Source: JBFONV01 sp040779335
Lineage (GTDB): Bacteria; Pseudomonadota; Gammaproteobacteria; Enterobacterales; Alteromonadaceae
Reading direction: 5' to 3'
Length of the DNA stretch: 64,000 bases
Assembly: GCA_040779335.1 (NCBI GenBank)
Contig: JBFONV010000003.1
Coordinates: 248,001 to 312,000 of the forward strand
Made by a program: the position numbers and the translations under genes. Position 1 is the first letter of the stretch; each line of letters starts with the position of its first letter. Positions 57,901 to 64,000 of the stretch are shown piece by piece. The notes under the pieces are model-generated. The model was not told the origin of the DNA, ran no database searches, and worked only from the letters and a program-made list of their open reading frames with translations.

Positions 57901-58521
57901 TGGCTCAGTGAAATTATTGATACGCCACTGCCCAATGGCGGACGGTTAGCCGATCTGTCCAGCACTCATACCCTAAGAGAAAGTGAGTTTTATTATCCGA
58001 TGCAAAGCGCCAGTACCGATAAACTGACGAAATTGCTAACCGATCATCGAAACCAAGCGGCACATCGAATTACCGATAAGACAACATTAGCTCAGGTGCG
58101 CTTACCTGCTTATAAAAAGTTAAAAGGCATGATGCATGGCTTTATTGATCTGATTTTTGAACATCAAGGAAAATATTATCTGTGTGACTATAAATCCAGT
58201 CATTTAGGTGATCATTTTAGTGATTATCAATCTCAGCAGCTGGTCGAAAATATTGAACAGCATCATTACGACTTGCAATACCTGATTTATGCGCTGGCAT
58301 TGCATCGTCAATTAACCTTCTGTGTTGATGGTTATGATCCCGACATTCACTTTGGCGGCGTTTATTATTTTTACTTGCGTGGCATGACCAATAAGGATGA
58401 AGCATCGCAAACTGCCGGCTCCACGGGTATCTATTATCGCGCTATTGCAAAAGAAGAGCTGCAAGCCTTTGACCAGCTATTTAGTGATCCACAAGGCGTT
58501 AAGGGAAATGCTCATGGATAG
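54946..58521 (+). CDS. recB: Exodeoxyribonuclease V beta subunit RecB
   Basis: Helicase-nuclease subunit of 1191 residues. Walker A is EASAGTGKTFNITRIYLRLL near residues 19-38, motif II VALVDEFQDTDPLQFSIL, motif III GDPKQAIYGFRGGDVF and motif VI LLYVAVTRAEQQCY. The C-terminal nuclease has DLIFEHQGKYYLCDYKSSH with the metal-binding Asp and Lys. The overlaps with recC and recD mean the three subunits are made together. It repairs double-strand breaks and degrades foreign linear DNA. Confidence 0.97.
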   Translation: MIKNLVAHQIPLSGKHLIEASAGTGKTFNITRIYLRLLLEQRLPVEQILVMTFTKDATEELRGRIDAFIRQAINDWQQLSTTDEFFIAIAAKIDHHEAQHLLKQALLFLDEAAIYTIHGFCKRVLSEHAFASGLAFNAQMEADCQDLILEACQDWYRVLAHTSPDDFITVASFWPDPMGFLSQFSKAISHSSALAVVSAEEIIAQFQTQVGLSLNTLNTHLSVLTEYLIDVKKGADREHRAAELSALLNWLEAVVQDIEHAKQPIPDSFIDGRRFSRSPIKAQLVEIFAPVNLVKSLNKTLSTRINKAHAFEIIRSGIYQIRAAITSKKQLQNMLNFDDLIATLANTLEEEQDHKLANRLFRQYPVALVDEFQDTDPLQFSILKAIYYHQPQASLYMIGDPKQAIYGFRGGDVFAYLSARDDCDHQWLMDTNWRSSVAMIQGYNRLFLGNNNENEALSVQESLTTQVFGYGIPYLPVKASPVALTKPVTSEILGQQKALQFVHFSLPEPEQTSKKVKAVPQTYRKTMAQWCANEIVRKFAQSPQLKAQDIAILVRDGAEADEIKQALQVNNLAAVFLSNRANLFHSEQCKQLKMVLKGILFVENERVFTAALASDLIGCFAQDLYELQHDELAWQQLKFAFIALRDEWRYKGFISMALKLMHDHFKFYSEDKDRTLTNLLHLFEILQSASQRHQQPQELLFWFEQQCALDNPEIEAELRLESDDNLIRIVTQHGSKGLEYPVVFVPFATRHKNPLRFANKAVNFIEYHDEHRKLRISLDGSEHAKKAMAEEAYAETIRLLYVAVTRAEQQCYIFTTPFDDYHLSPLGQTLKWSKGQDMLSSLTSLTQQDADAIGILKVNEVNTNEIYAPLEQPLSAVEVARFSGKIERDWWLSSFTALSKNLRHGGVSTPDRDADSALLTSDELVSPSSHLLRFNLEKGAHSGNLLHDILEQLDFSHPDWPMASKWPLLKYGNLPSGFNEQDLYQWLSEIIDTPLPNGGRLADLSSTHTLRESEFYYPMQSASTDKLTKLLTDHRNQAAHRITDKTTLAQVRLPAYKKLKGMMHGFIDLIFEHQGKYYLCDYKSSHLGDHFSDYQSQQLVENIEQHHYDLQYLIYALALHRQLTFCVDGYDPDIHFGGVYYFYLRGMTNKDEASQTAGSTGIYYRAIAKEELQAFDQLFSDPQGVKGNAHG

Positions 58522-60436
58522 TACATTAACAATAAAAACAGGTGTTTATGCTAGTTTTCGAGAAGCACAACAACAAATTAGCGGTATTGAAGCGATTGAT
58601 TATTTCTTGGCTAAAGAGCTTGTTGGCGCCTTATGCCATGACGATATTGCCGCGCAGAACATCCCGGTAGTATTTCATTTGATTTTGGCACTAAATGAAA
58701 GTTTACGAAATGGCCACACTTGTTTGCCCATTAATACTATTGCTATGCATCGCTTCGGATTTTTAAGTGATAACGAAGGCATCGTCAGTCATAACGGCTT
58801 CGTTTTTGATGATGCTGATAAGCTCTGTAATTTATTGTCTACATTAAATATCGGCGCCAATGATAGCCAGCCCATCGTGTTTGCCAAAGAGTGTCTTTAC
58901 CTTAGACGCTACTACCAATTTGAACACGAGCTCAGTGAATTTATCGTCGCTAAACTGAATCATCGCAGTGAATATTCCCTCGGCGATATTGAGCAATGTC
59001 TGGCAACGCTTTTTCCAGACTTCACAGATACTGAAATTGATTGGCAGCTGATCGGCGTTGCTAATGCTTTAAATAAAAACTTTAGTGTTATCGCCGGTGG
59101 GCCAGGAACGGGGAAAACCTATACGGTGACAAAACTGTTAGCGGCAATGATCGCATTACATCAGTTACCGGCAAATAGCTCGCCATTAAAAATATCCTTA
59201 GTCGCGCCTACAGGAAAGGCGGCTCAAAGACTGTCTGAGTCGATCTGTAATGCCGTTAACCAATTTCGTGGCGAAGTGGACGATACGGTATTAAATGCTA
59301 TCCCTGAACAAGCCCAAACCATTCATCGTTTACTCGGCGTCATCCACAATAGTCCCAACTTTAGACATCATCAGGACAACCTGCTTGATGTCGACGTTTT
59401 ATTAATAGATGAAGTGTCTATGGTTGATTTAGCGTTGATGACTCGAGTATTTAGAGCGCTGCCAGATCATACCAAAGTGATATTGTTAGGTGATGCTGAT
59501 CAATTGCCATCCGTTGGTGTTGGCAGCGTGCTTGCTGATATCGCCCCAAGACCGCATCAGGGCTTTAGTGCTGATAATATAAAATATTTAACTCAAGTAA
59601 CTAATGTTCGCGCATTACCCAAAGCCAAAAATCAAGCGGGCGATCATGTTACTTTCTTGTTGAAAAGTCGTCGATTCGATGGCGAAGGTGGCATCGGCCA
59701 AATAGCATCGGCGGTGATTAATGGCCAATGCTCAAAAAGCTGGCAATTATTAACATCACCAGCAAACGAACCGGAGACGACAACGAAAGAGCAAAGTGGC
59801 TTGCATGAGCTACAAATTCATCAAACCGATGCCAATGACTGGTTACCTGAGCTTGTTAGTCAGTATTACGCGCCGCTATATCGGTTTAATAACGTCGCTG
59901 AGGCCTTTATCCAACTCAGTCGTTTTAGAGTGCTGTGCGCCACACGACAGGGTGAATTTGGCGTAGAAAAAATGAATGACTTAATTCAAACATTACTCAC
60001 TAATCAAGGAATAATACCATTTACTCAAGGCCCATATCACGGCCAACCTATCATGATCAGTGAAAATGATTATCGACTCGGTCTGTATAACGGTGATGTT
60101 GGTATCATGTGGCGCAATGACGATGGCCATTTAATGGCAACATTTGAAAGCCAAGAAAAAGATAAAGCAGTCGAGTTTAAACGCATTATTCCATCAAGAT
60201 TACCCAAATATGAAACGGTTTATGCGATGACGATTCATAAAACCCAAGGCAGTGAATTTGAACATGTTGCCATGGTATTACCCAAACAGAGTGATAATCG
60301 GTTATTATCCCGAGAACTTTTATACACGGGCATCACTCGAGCGAAAAAACAACTTAGCATTGCGTGTAGTGCGAATGTTTGGCGCCAAGGTGTCGAAACT
60401 CAAGTTAAGCGATTTTCTGGCTTAACACTTTATTGA
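58514..60436 (+). CDS. recD: Exodeoxyribonuclease V alpha subunit RecD
   Basis: 5'-3' helicase subunit of about 640 residues. Walker A is GGPGTGKTYTVTKLL, motif II VLLIDEVSMVDLALM, then GDADQLPSVGVGSVL and the C-terminal TIHKTQGSEFEHVAMVLP and ITRAKKQL motifs. I chose the ATG at 58514, which follows AAGGGA by seven bases and overlaps recB by eight bases. An in-frame ATG at 58397 lies inside recB. The length fits the single-subunit RecD of the RecBCD complex, not the stand-alone RecD2. Confidence 0.96.
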   Translation: MDSTLTIKTGVYASFREAQQQISGIEAIDYFLAKELVGALCHDDIAAQNIPVVFHLILALNESLRNGHTCLPINTIAMHRFGFLSDNEGIVSHNGFVFDDADKLCNLLSTLNIGANDSQPIVFAKECLYLRRYYQFEHELSEFIVAKLNHRSEYSLGDIEQCLATLFPDFTDTEIDWQLIGVANALNKNFSVIAGGPGTGKTYTVTKLLAAMIALHQLPANSSPLKISLVAPTGKAAQRLSESICNAVNQFRGEVDDTVLNAIPEQAQTIHRLLGVIHNSPNFRHHQDNLLDVDVLLIDEVSMVDLALMTRVFRALPDHTKVILLGDADQLPSVGVGSVLADIAPRPHQGFSADNIKYLTQVTNVRALPKAKNQAGDHVTFLLKSRRFDGEGGIGQIASAVINGQCSKSWQLLTSPANEPETTTKEQSGLHELQIHQTDANDWLPELVSQYYAPLYRFNNVAEAFIQLSRFRVLCATRQGEFGVEKMNDLIQTLLTNQGIIPFTQGPYHGQPIMISENDYRLGLYNGDVGIMWRNDDGHLMATFESQEKDKAVEFKRIIPSRLPKYETVYAMTIHKTQGSEFEHVAMVLPKQSDNRLLSRELLYTGITRAKKQLSIACSANVWRQGVETQVKRFSGLTLY

Positions 60437-60475
60437 AAACATTTTACTTTAAACAACCGTTCAAGAAGAAAATAA

Positions 60476-61012
60476 ATGCAATTAATTGATATAGAGAAAG
60501 CACAATATAGAAAACGTTTAAACATTGTTATTGTTGGGTTTATCCTTGGTTTACTGGCACTTTCGCTACTTTTTGGCAGCATTTTGATTGCGTTATTTTC
60601 GGAGCCGACAATGGTGTCGGATGCATTAAAAACCGAGGCTGCTAACAACTTTCGCTTTAATTTATCGGGAGTCATTTTAGCGTTATTAGCCTGTGCAGCA
60701 GTATTAAATAAAGTAAAAACAACGGCATTTTTCAACGAAATTTATTATGTCTGGCAACTAAAGCAGCTCAATAACCTTATTTATCGTAAATTAAAAAAGC
60801 TTAAAACTGATATGCACCAAGGTAATATTAACGCCTTGATCATCATGAACTTCTATTATAAGAGTTTAACTCAGGTTTATTTACTCGATGATAATACCCT
60901 GACCATGTCCACGCTTGAAAAAGATATTCGTTCACTTGATGAATTAATCGCATCAAAAAATTTGTCTATTTCAACCGACCAATTTGAACCATCAATGCTT
61001 AAAGAATATTAA
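60476..61012 (+). CDS. DUF3087-family membrane protein
   Basis: Protein of 178 residues with two transmembrane helices at about 17-40 and 60-80, then a helical cytoplasmic part. The start MQLIDIEKAQYRKRLN, the helices and the FFNEIYYVWQLKQLNNLIYRKLKKL segment match the DUF3087 family of marine gammaproteobacteria. Function is unknown. It follows recD by 39 bases and may share its transcript. Confidence 0.8.
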   Translation: MQLIDIEKAQYRKRLNIVIVGFILGLLALSLLFGSILIALFSEPTMVSDALKTEAANNFRFNLSGVILALLACAAVLNKVKTTAFFNEIYYVWQLKQLNNLIYRKLKKLKTDMHQGNINALIIMNFYYKSLTQVYLLDDNTLTMSTLEKDIRSLDELIASKNLSISTDQFEPSMLKEY

Positions 61013-61209
61013 ACATTTGGCTTCACGTTAACCAAGAAATAATCAGTAAAGAATAAAATAACTTGATAGGATATGTCGGGCGCGTAGTTAAAATAAATTT
61101 AAAGGATAGGCTTCATAATGAAACGTTTTGCTATAGACAATTACGTTTACTATTGCATTCATAGACTTTACCCTCATTAAGATAAAATAAAGCGTAACAG
61201 GATCAATAA

Positions 61210-61470
61210 ATGAAAAAACTGAAAAACGAAGCAGCATTGTTAAAAAAGGCGATAGAGATCGGTGAAAAATATGCCATGAATCGTGGTTATAAAGGATTCT
61301 CAGCGACGAATGCCTCTAAAGAAAAAATTGAAAGTCTATATCGATTGTTAGTTAATGATAAACTTATCCAACCATTGGCAGTCGATGCAGAAGATTTAGC
61401 CAGTATGAAGCATAAACTGGCATTGTGGATAGCAAAGCAGTTACCGGAAAATCATCCTTTATTAAAATGA
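61210..61470 (+). CDS. DUF5062-family small protein
   Basis: Cytoplasmic helical protein of 86 residues. The start MKKLKNEAALLKKAIEIGEKYA and end MKHKLALWIAKQLPENHPLL match the DUF5062 family seen in Vibrio, Shewanella and relatives. AGGA lies close before the ATG. Function is unknown. Confidence 0.85.
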   Translation: MKKLKNEAALLKKAIEIGEKYAMNRGYKGFSATNASKEKIESLYRLLVNDKLIQPLAVDAEDLASMKHKLALWIAKQLPENHPLLK

Positions 61471-61509
61471 TTGTTAATAAAATTAACCTGACGATATTGA
61501 ACAGCACTG

Positions 61510-61677
61510 ATGAACAGAAAGAAAAAAATAAATGATATTTTGAAAAAAAAAGTAAAAAAGGCTAATGCTAAGCTACATAATAGCAATAAGCCTAAATATA
61601 TATCTAAGGCTGAACGAGCCAAACTTGAAAGTGAGGGGGGCGATAGCCACCAATCGCAGGCGGATAAAAGCGAATAA
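61510..61677 (+). CDS. DUF2986-family short basic protein
   Basis: Lysine-rich protein of 55 residues, starting MNRKKKINDILKKKVKKANA and continuing KPKYISKAERAKLE with an acidic/polar tail. This pattern matches the DUF2986 family of Vibrio and Alteromonadales. The basic N-terminus suggests nucleic-acid or ribosome contact, but this is a guess. No strong ribosome binding site is seen. It lies 39 bases after the DUF5062 gene and ends two bases before the convergent crotonase gene. Confidence 0.8.
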   Translation: MNRKKKINDILKKKVKKANAKLHNSNKPKYISKAERAKLESEGGDSHQSQADKSE

Positions 61678-61679
61678 TA

Positions 61680-62480
61680 TTACCAGCGTTGCCTGCTAAC
61701 AAATGAACGCTTTTTGTCTTCAGCATGGGTTTGGTTATACGTTTTTATCTTACTGTTTTTACCGAGCAATATTTTGATTTGATAGTAAGACTCTCTCAAC
61801 AGTGCAAGAGCAGCACTAGATCGCCAGCTTTTATTGTATAGTTTTTTCACTGCTGCTATTGCATCAGGCGATTGACTTAACATAGTTTCAGCAAGTTGTT
61901 GTGCTTTTGCCACTGGATCATCATCTAGATGGGTTACAAGGCCTAATGTTTGGGCATGTTTGCCATCCACAAAAGCGGCGGTCATCGCCAGTTCTTTTGC
62001 TACATCTAAACGGGTAAGTTCTCTTAATGCTAAGGTACCGCCCATATCTGGGATCAGCCCCCAACGTCCTTCGAGTATTGATAATGACGCGTTTGGACAG
62101 GCAATACGAATATCAGCCCCTAAGGCTATTTGTAAGCCTCCGCCCCAACAACGTCCATGAATTGCGGCGATTACCGGCGCAGGAATTGTTTGCCATGCGG
62201 TTGAAACTCGTTGTGCTAAATTAGAATGCCAAGGTAAGAATTTAAATAATAATTTTATTGGACTTGTTTTCGAGGTCATAATCGACTTTACATCCAATCC
62301 GCTGCAAAAATCGGGACCATCGCCAGAAATAATAATGGCACGCACATCACGGTTACGCTTTAAGTCCTTAATCGTTTTATCAATGGCATAAAACATTTTC
62401 ATATCAAGCGCATTGTGTTTTTCTGCTCTGGATAATTTGACGTGGGCAATTTGATCAACAATTTTACAATGGATACGCAT
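61680..62480 (-). CDS. Crotonase-family enoyl-CoA hydratase/isomerase
   Basis: Crotonase-fold protein of 266 residues. The oxyanion-hole loops are DFCSGLDVKS and HGRCWGGGLQIALGADIRIA, and the helix with the possible catalytic Glu reads SILEGRWGLIPDMGG. It keeps one of the two glutamates of classical hydratases; the second position reads within PDMGGTLAL, so it may act as an isomerase or other crotonase. It is a single gene, convergent with DUF2986 and divergent from the asparaginase gene. The substrate is unknown. Confidence 0.9.
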   Translation of the reverse strand: MRIHCKIVDQIAHVKLSRAEKHNALDMKMFYAIDKTIKDLKRNRDVRAIIISGDGPDFCSGLDVKSIMTSKTSPIKLLFKFLPWHSNLAQRVSTAWQTIPAPVIAAIHGRCWGGGLQIALGADIRIACPNASLSILEGRWGLIPDMGGTLALRELTRLDVAKELAMTAAFVDGKHAQTLGLVTHLDDDPVAKAQQLAETMLSQSPDAIAAVKKLYNKSWRSSAALALLRESYYQIKILLGKNSKIKTYNQTHAEDKKRSFVSRQRW

Positions 62481-62671
62481 ATTAGTTTTTATCGCTTATT
62501 GCTTATTAAAAATTCAGGTACGACCAGTTAAACGTTAACTAAAGTTATCGCACATGTCTATTAAAAGCTACGTTTAACGATATTCAAAATAAGTAAATTT
62601 ATTTTATAGACTTGAAATCATGCTTGCTTTCAAGCAAATTGATGTTATCCAATCAATAATAAGAATTTTTA

Positions 62672-63724
62672 ATGAACAAACTCGCTTTTCGCCGCTCATT
62701 AACGGCTTTGTCCCTGATGTCTATTTCATCTTTATTTGCGGCATCTGTGTTCGCTGAAGAGGCGCCTTTTGCTATCGCCATTCATGGCGGCGCAGGTACC
62801 ATTAGTAAAGCCAGTATGAGCGAAGAAAAACGTGCGGCTTATGAAAGTAAACTTGAGCAAGCCGTTAAAGCCGGATATCAGTTATTAGCCAGCGGAGAAT
62901 CAAGTCAGCAAGCGGTGATCGCGGCAATTCAAGTGCTAGAAGACTCGCCGTTATTTAACGCTGGTAAAGGAGCGGTTTATACCTATGATGAAAAGCACGA
63001 ACTCGACGCTTCTATTATGAATGGCAAAACCCTCAACGCAGGTGCAGTTGCCGGCGTAACAACCGTTAAAAGCCCGATTGCATTGGCGGAAAAAGTCATG
63101 GAAAAATCAGTCCATGTGATGTTAAGTGGTCAAGGCGCTGAGCAGTTTGCCCGACAACAACAAATGGACATGGTGGATAATAGTTATTTTGATACTGAGC
63201 ACCGCCTTAAAGCGTTAAAAAAAGCCAAGCAAAAATTACAAGAACAAGAACGCGAATTAAAAAATTTTCAAGCGGCACATCATGCATTAGATGCTGAATA
63301 TAAATACGGCACCGTTGGCGCCGTTGCGTTAGATAAACACGGTAATTTAACCGCAGGAACCTCTACCGGCGGTATGACCGCTAAACGGTATGGACGGGTA
63401 GGCGATGCGCCCATCATTGGCGCGGGGACTTATGCAAATAATGAGAGTTGCGCTGTTTCAGCAACCGGACATGGGGAATATTTTATTCGCTATCATGTTG
63501 CAGCAGATATTTGTGCGCGGATGCAATATCAGAATATTAGTTTGGCAAAGGCAGCAGATACCGTCATCAACGATGTGCTGGTAAAAGCAGGGGGCTCAGG
63601 TGGCATTATTGCGATTGACCGTCAAGGCAATATTACCATGCCCTTTAATAGCTCTGGCATGTATCGCGCGAGTATGTCGTCACTGGCTCCTGCATTTGTT
63701 GGAATTTTTAAGGATGATAAGTAA
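62672..63724 (+). CDS. Exported isoaspartyl peptidase/L-asparaginase precursor (Ntn hydrolase)
   Basis: N-terminal-nucleophile hydrolase of 350 residues that cleaves isoaspartyl dipeptides and asparagine. A signal peptide ends near SVFAEEAP, so it is periplasmic. The alpha chain starts with IAIHGGAGTI. Self-cleavage is expected before Thr214 (KYGTVGAVALD), which becomes the nucleophile, with the substrate loops GTSTGGMTAKRYGRVGDAPIIGAGTYA. A charged linker of about 30 residues (KAKQKLQEQERELKNF) precedes the cleavage site, as in other members. The creA-like gene follows directly. Confidence 0.93.
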   Translation: MNKLAFRRSLTALSLMSISSLFAASVFAEEAPFAIAIHGGAGTISKASMSEEKRAAYESKLEQAVKAGYQLLASGESSQQAVIAAIQVLEDSPLFNAGKGAVYTYDEKHELDASIMNGKTLNAGAVAGVTTVKSPIALAEKVMEKSVHVMLSGQGAEQFARQQQMDMVDNSYFDTEHRLKALKKAKQKLQEQERELKNFQAAHHALDAEYKYGTVGAVALDKHGNLTAGTSTGGMTAKRYGRVGDAPIIGAGTYANNESCAVSATGHGEYFIRYHVAADICARMQYQNISLAKAADTVINDVLVKAGGSGGIIAIDRQGNITMPFNSSGMYRASMSSLAPAFVGIFKDDK

Positions 63725-64000
63725 GTGAGTAAGAATATGACGATGAAAGTGCTGGTGTTGACGTCTTTATTTGCGTCGTTGAGTGGTTGCTCTGATGATG
63801 TCGGAAAGGTGAGCCTAGGTTTATTTACCACTAAGGATGTAGTCGTGGTTGCGCGAGTTGATCCTAAAATTAGTGGCGTAACATGTCATATTAGTCATGT
63901 AGAAGCGGATCTGGATTTTTCTGATCCCTCTGACATGTCTATTGCCTGCCGTCAAACCGGCCCTATTACAGCAGCGGAAATGGCGAAAATCGATCAATCC
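63725..64000 (+). CDS. creA: CreA-like lipoprotein, 3' end outside window
   Basis: The frame runs off the right edge. The N-terminus has a lipoprotein signal with the lipobox LSGC, then GKVSLGLFTTKDVVVVARVDPKISGVTCHISH and MSIACRQTGPI, which match the CreA family (GVTCYVS and ISCRQVGPI in E. coli CreA). CreA is a periplasmic protein of unknown function; here it looks membrane-anchored by lipid. The GTG at 63725 directly follows the asparaginase stop with AAGGA upstream; ATGs at 63737 and 63743 are in-frame alternatives. Confidence 0.85.
   Translation, partial: MSKNMTMKVLVLTSLFASLSGCSDDVGKVSLGLFTTKDVVVVARVDPKISGVTCHISHVEADLDFSDPSDMSIACRQTGPITAAEMAKIDQS

Noticed and set aside
61118..61180. A 20-codon open frame with AAAGGA upstream (MKRFAIDNYVYYCIHRLYPH).
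   Set aside because: Very short, the AAAGGA is too far from the ATG, and there is no recognisable similarity; chance is likely.

Overview
The window looks like chromosome of a marine gammaproteobacterium, most likely Alteromonadales and close to Colwelliaceae (Colwellia/Thalassotalea type). This is inferred from the AT-rich coding sequence, many short lineage-typical families (DUF2982, DUF3087, DUF5062, DUF2986), a recC-recB-recD locus and a complete bacterial glycogen locus. I found no tRNA, rRNA, CRISPR array or intact mobile element. The only mobile-element trace is a decayed tyrosine-integrase fragment at about 39.7-39.9 kb.

Region 1 (1-10065) is a tightly overlapping four-gene sensory operon. 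It holds a multi-PAS hybrid histidine kinase cut by the left edge, a REC-HD-GYP protein (predicted cyclic-di-GMP phosphodiesterase), a GAF-GAF-PAS-PAS-PAS kinase, and a membrane PAS kinase with two receiver domains. Region 2 (10364-20740) is a chemosensory operon in the order MCP-like / STAS / REC-phosphatase-like-kinase / cheY / cheA / cheW / receptor / cheR / cheD / cheB. The cheY-to-cheB order matches the Aer2 (F7-type) cluster of Pseudomonas aeruginosa. The receptor has two tandem PAS domains carrying the spacing of the Aer2 haem and oxygen residues, and it ends in a CheR-tethering pentapeptide. The partner-switching protein appears to have lost metal-binding aspartates in its phosphatase domain while its kinase domain looks intact. 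This module is the most interesting part of the window.

Region 3 (20899-25060, minus strand) is an RND pump permease and its periplasmic adaptor. Region 4 (25833-36317) is a glycogen operon: a stand-alone CBM48-like protein, glgX, glgP, glgC, glgB and glgA, with a strong stem-loop between glgC and glgB. Region 5 (36731-39660) is a likely zinc-responsive unit: a Zur-box-like palindrome over a -10 element, a small exported Cys/His protein and a ZnuD-like TonB-dependent receptor with four His/Asp/Glu-rich loops, closed by a terminator.

Region 6 (39698-46120) holds the integrase relic, sbcB, a family-2-like glycosyltransferase whose true start is unclear, a minus-strand pair encoding a GCS2-type ligase and an M14-type deacylase, and a cold-shock gene with a long leader. 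Region 7 (46237-51341) has moxR, a DUF58 gene and a TgpA-type transglutaminase gene, followed by two small membrane-protein genes. Region 8 (51483-60436) is recC-recB-recD. Region 9 (60476-64000) has three short conserved genes of unknown function, a crotonase-family gene, an isoaspartyl peptidase/asparaginase precursor and the start of a creA-like gene.
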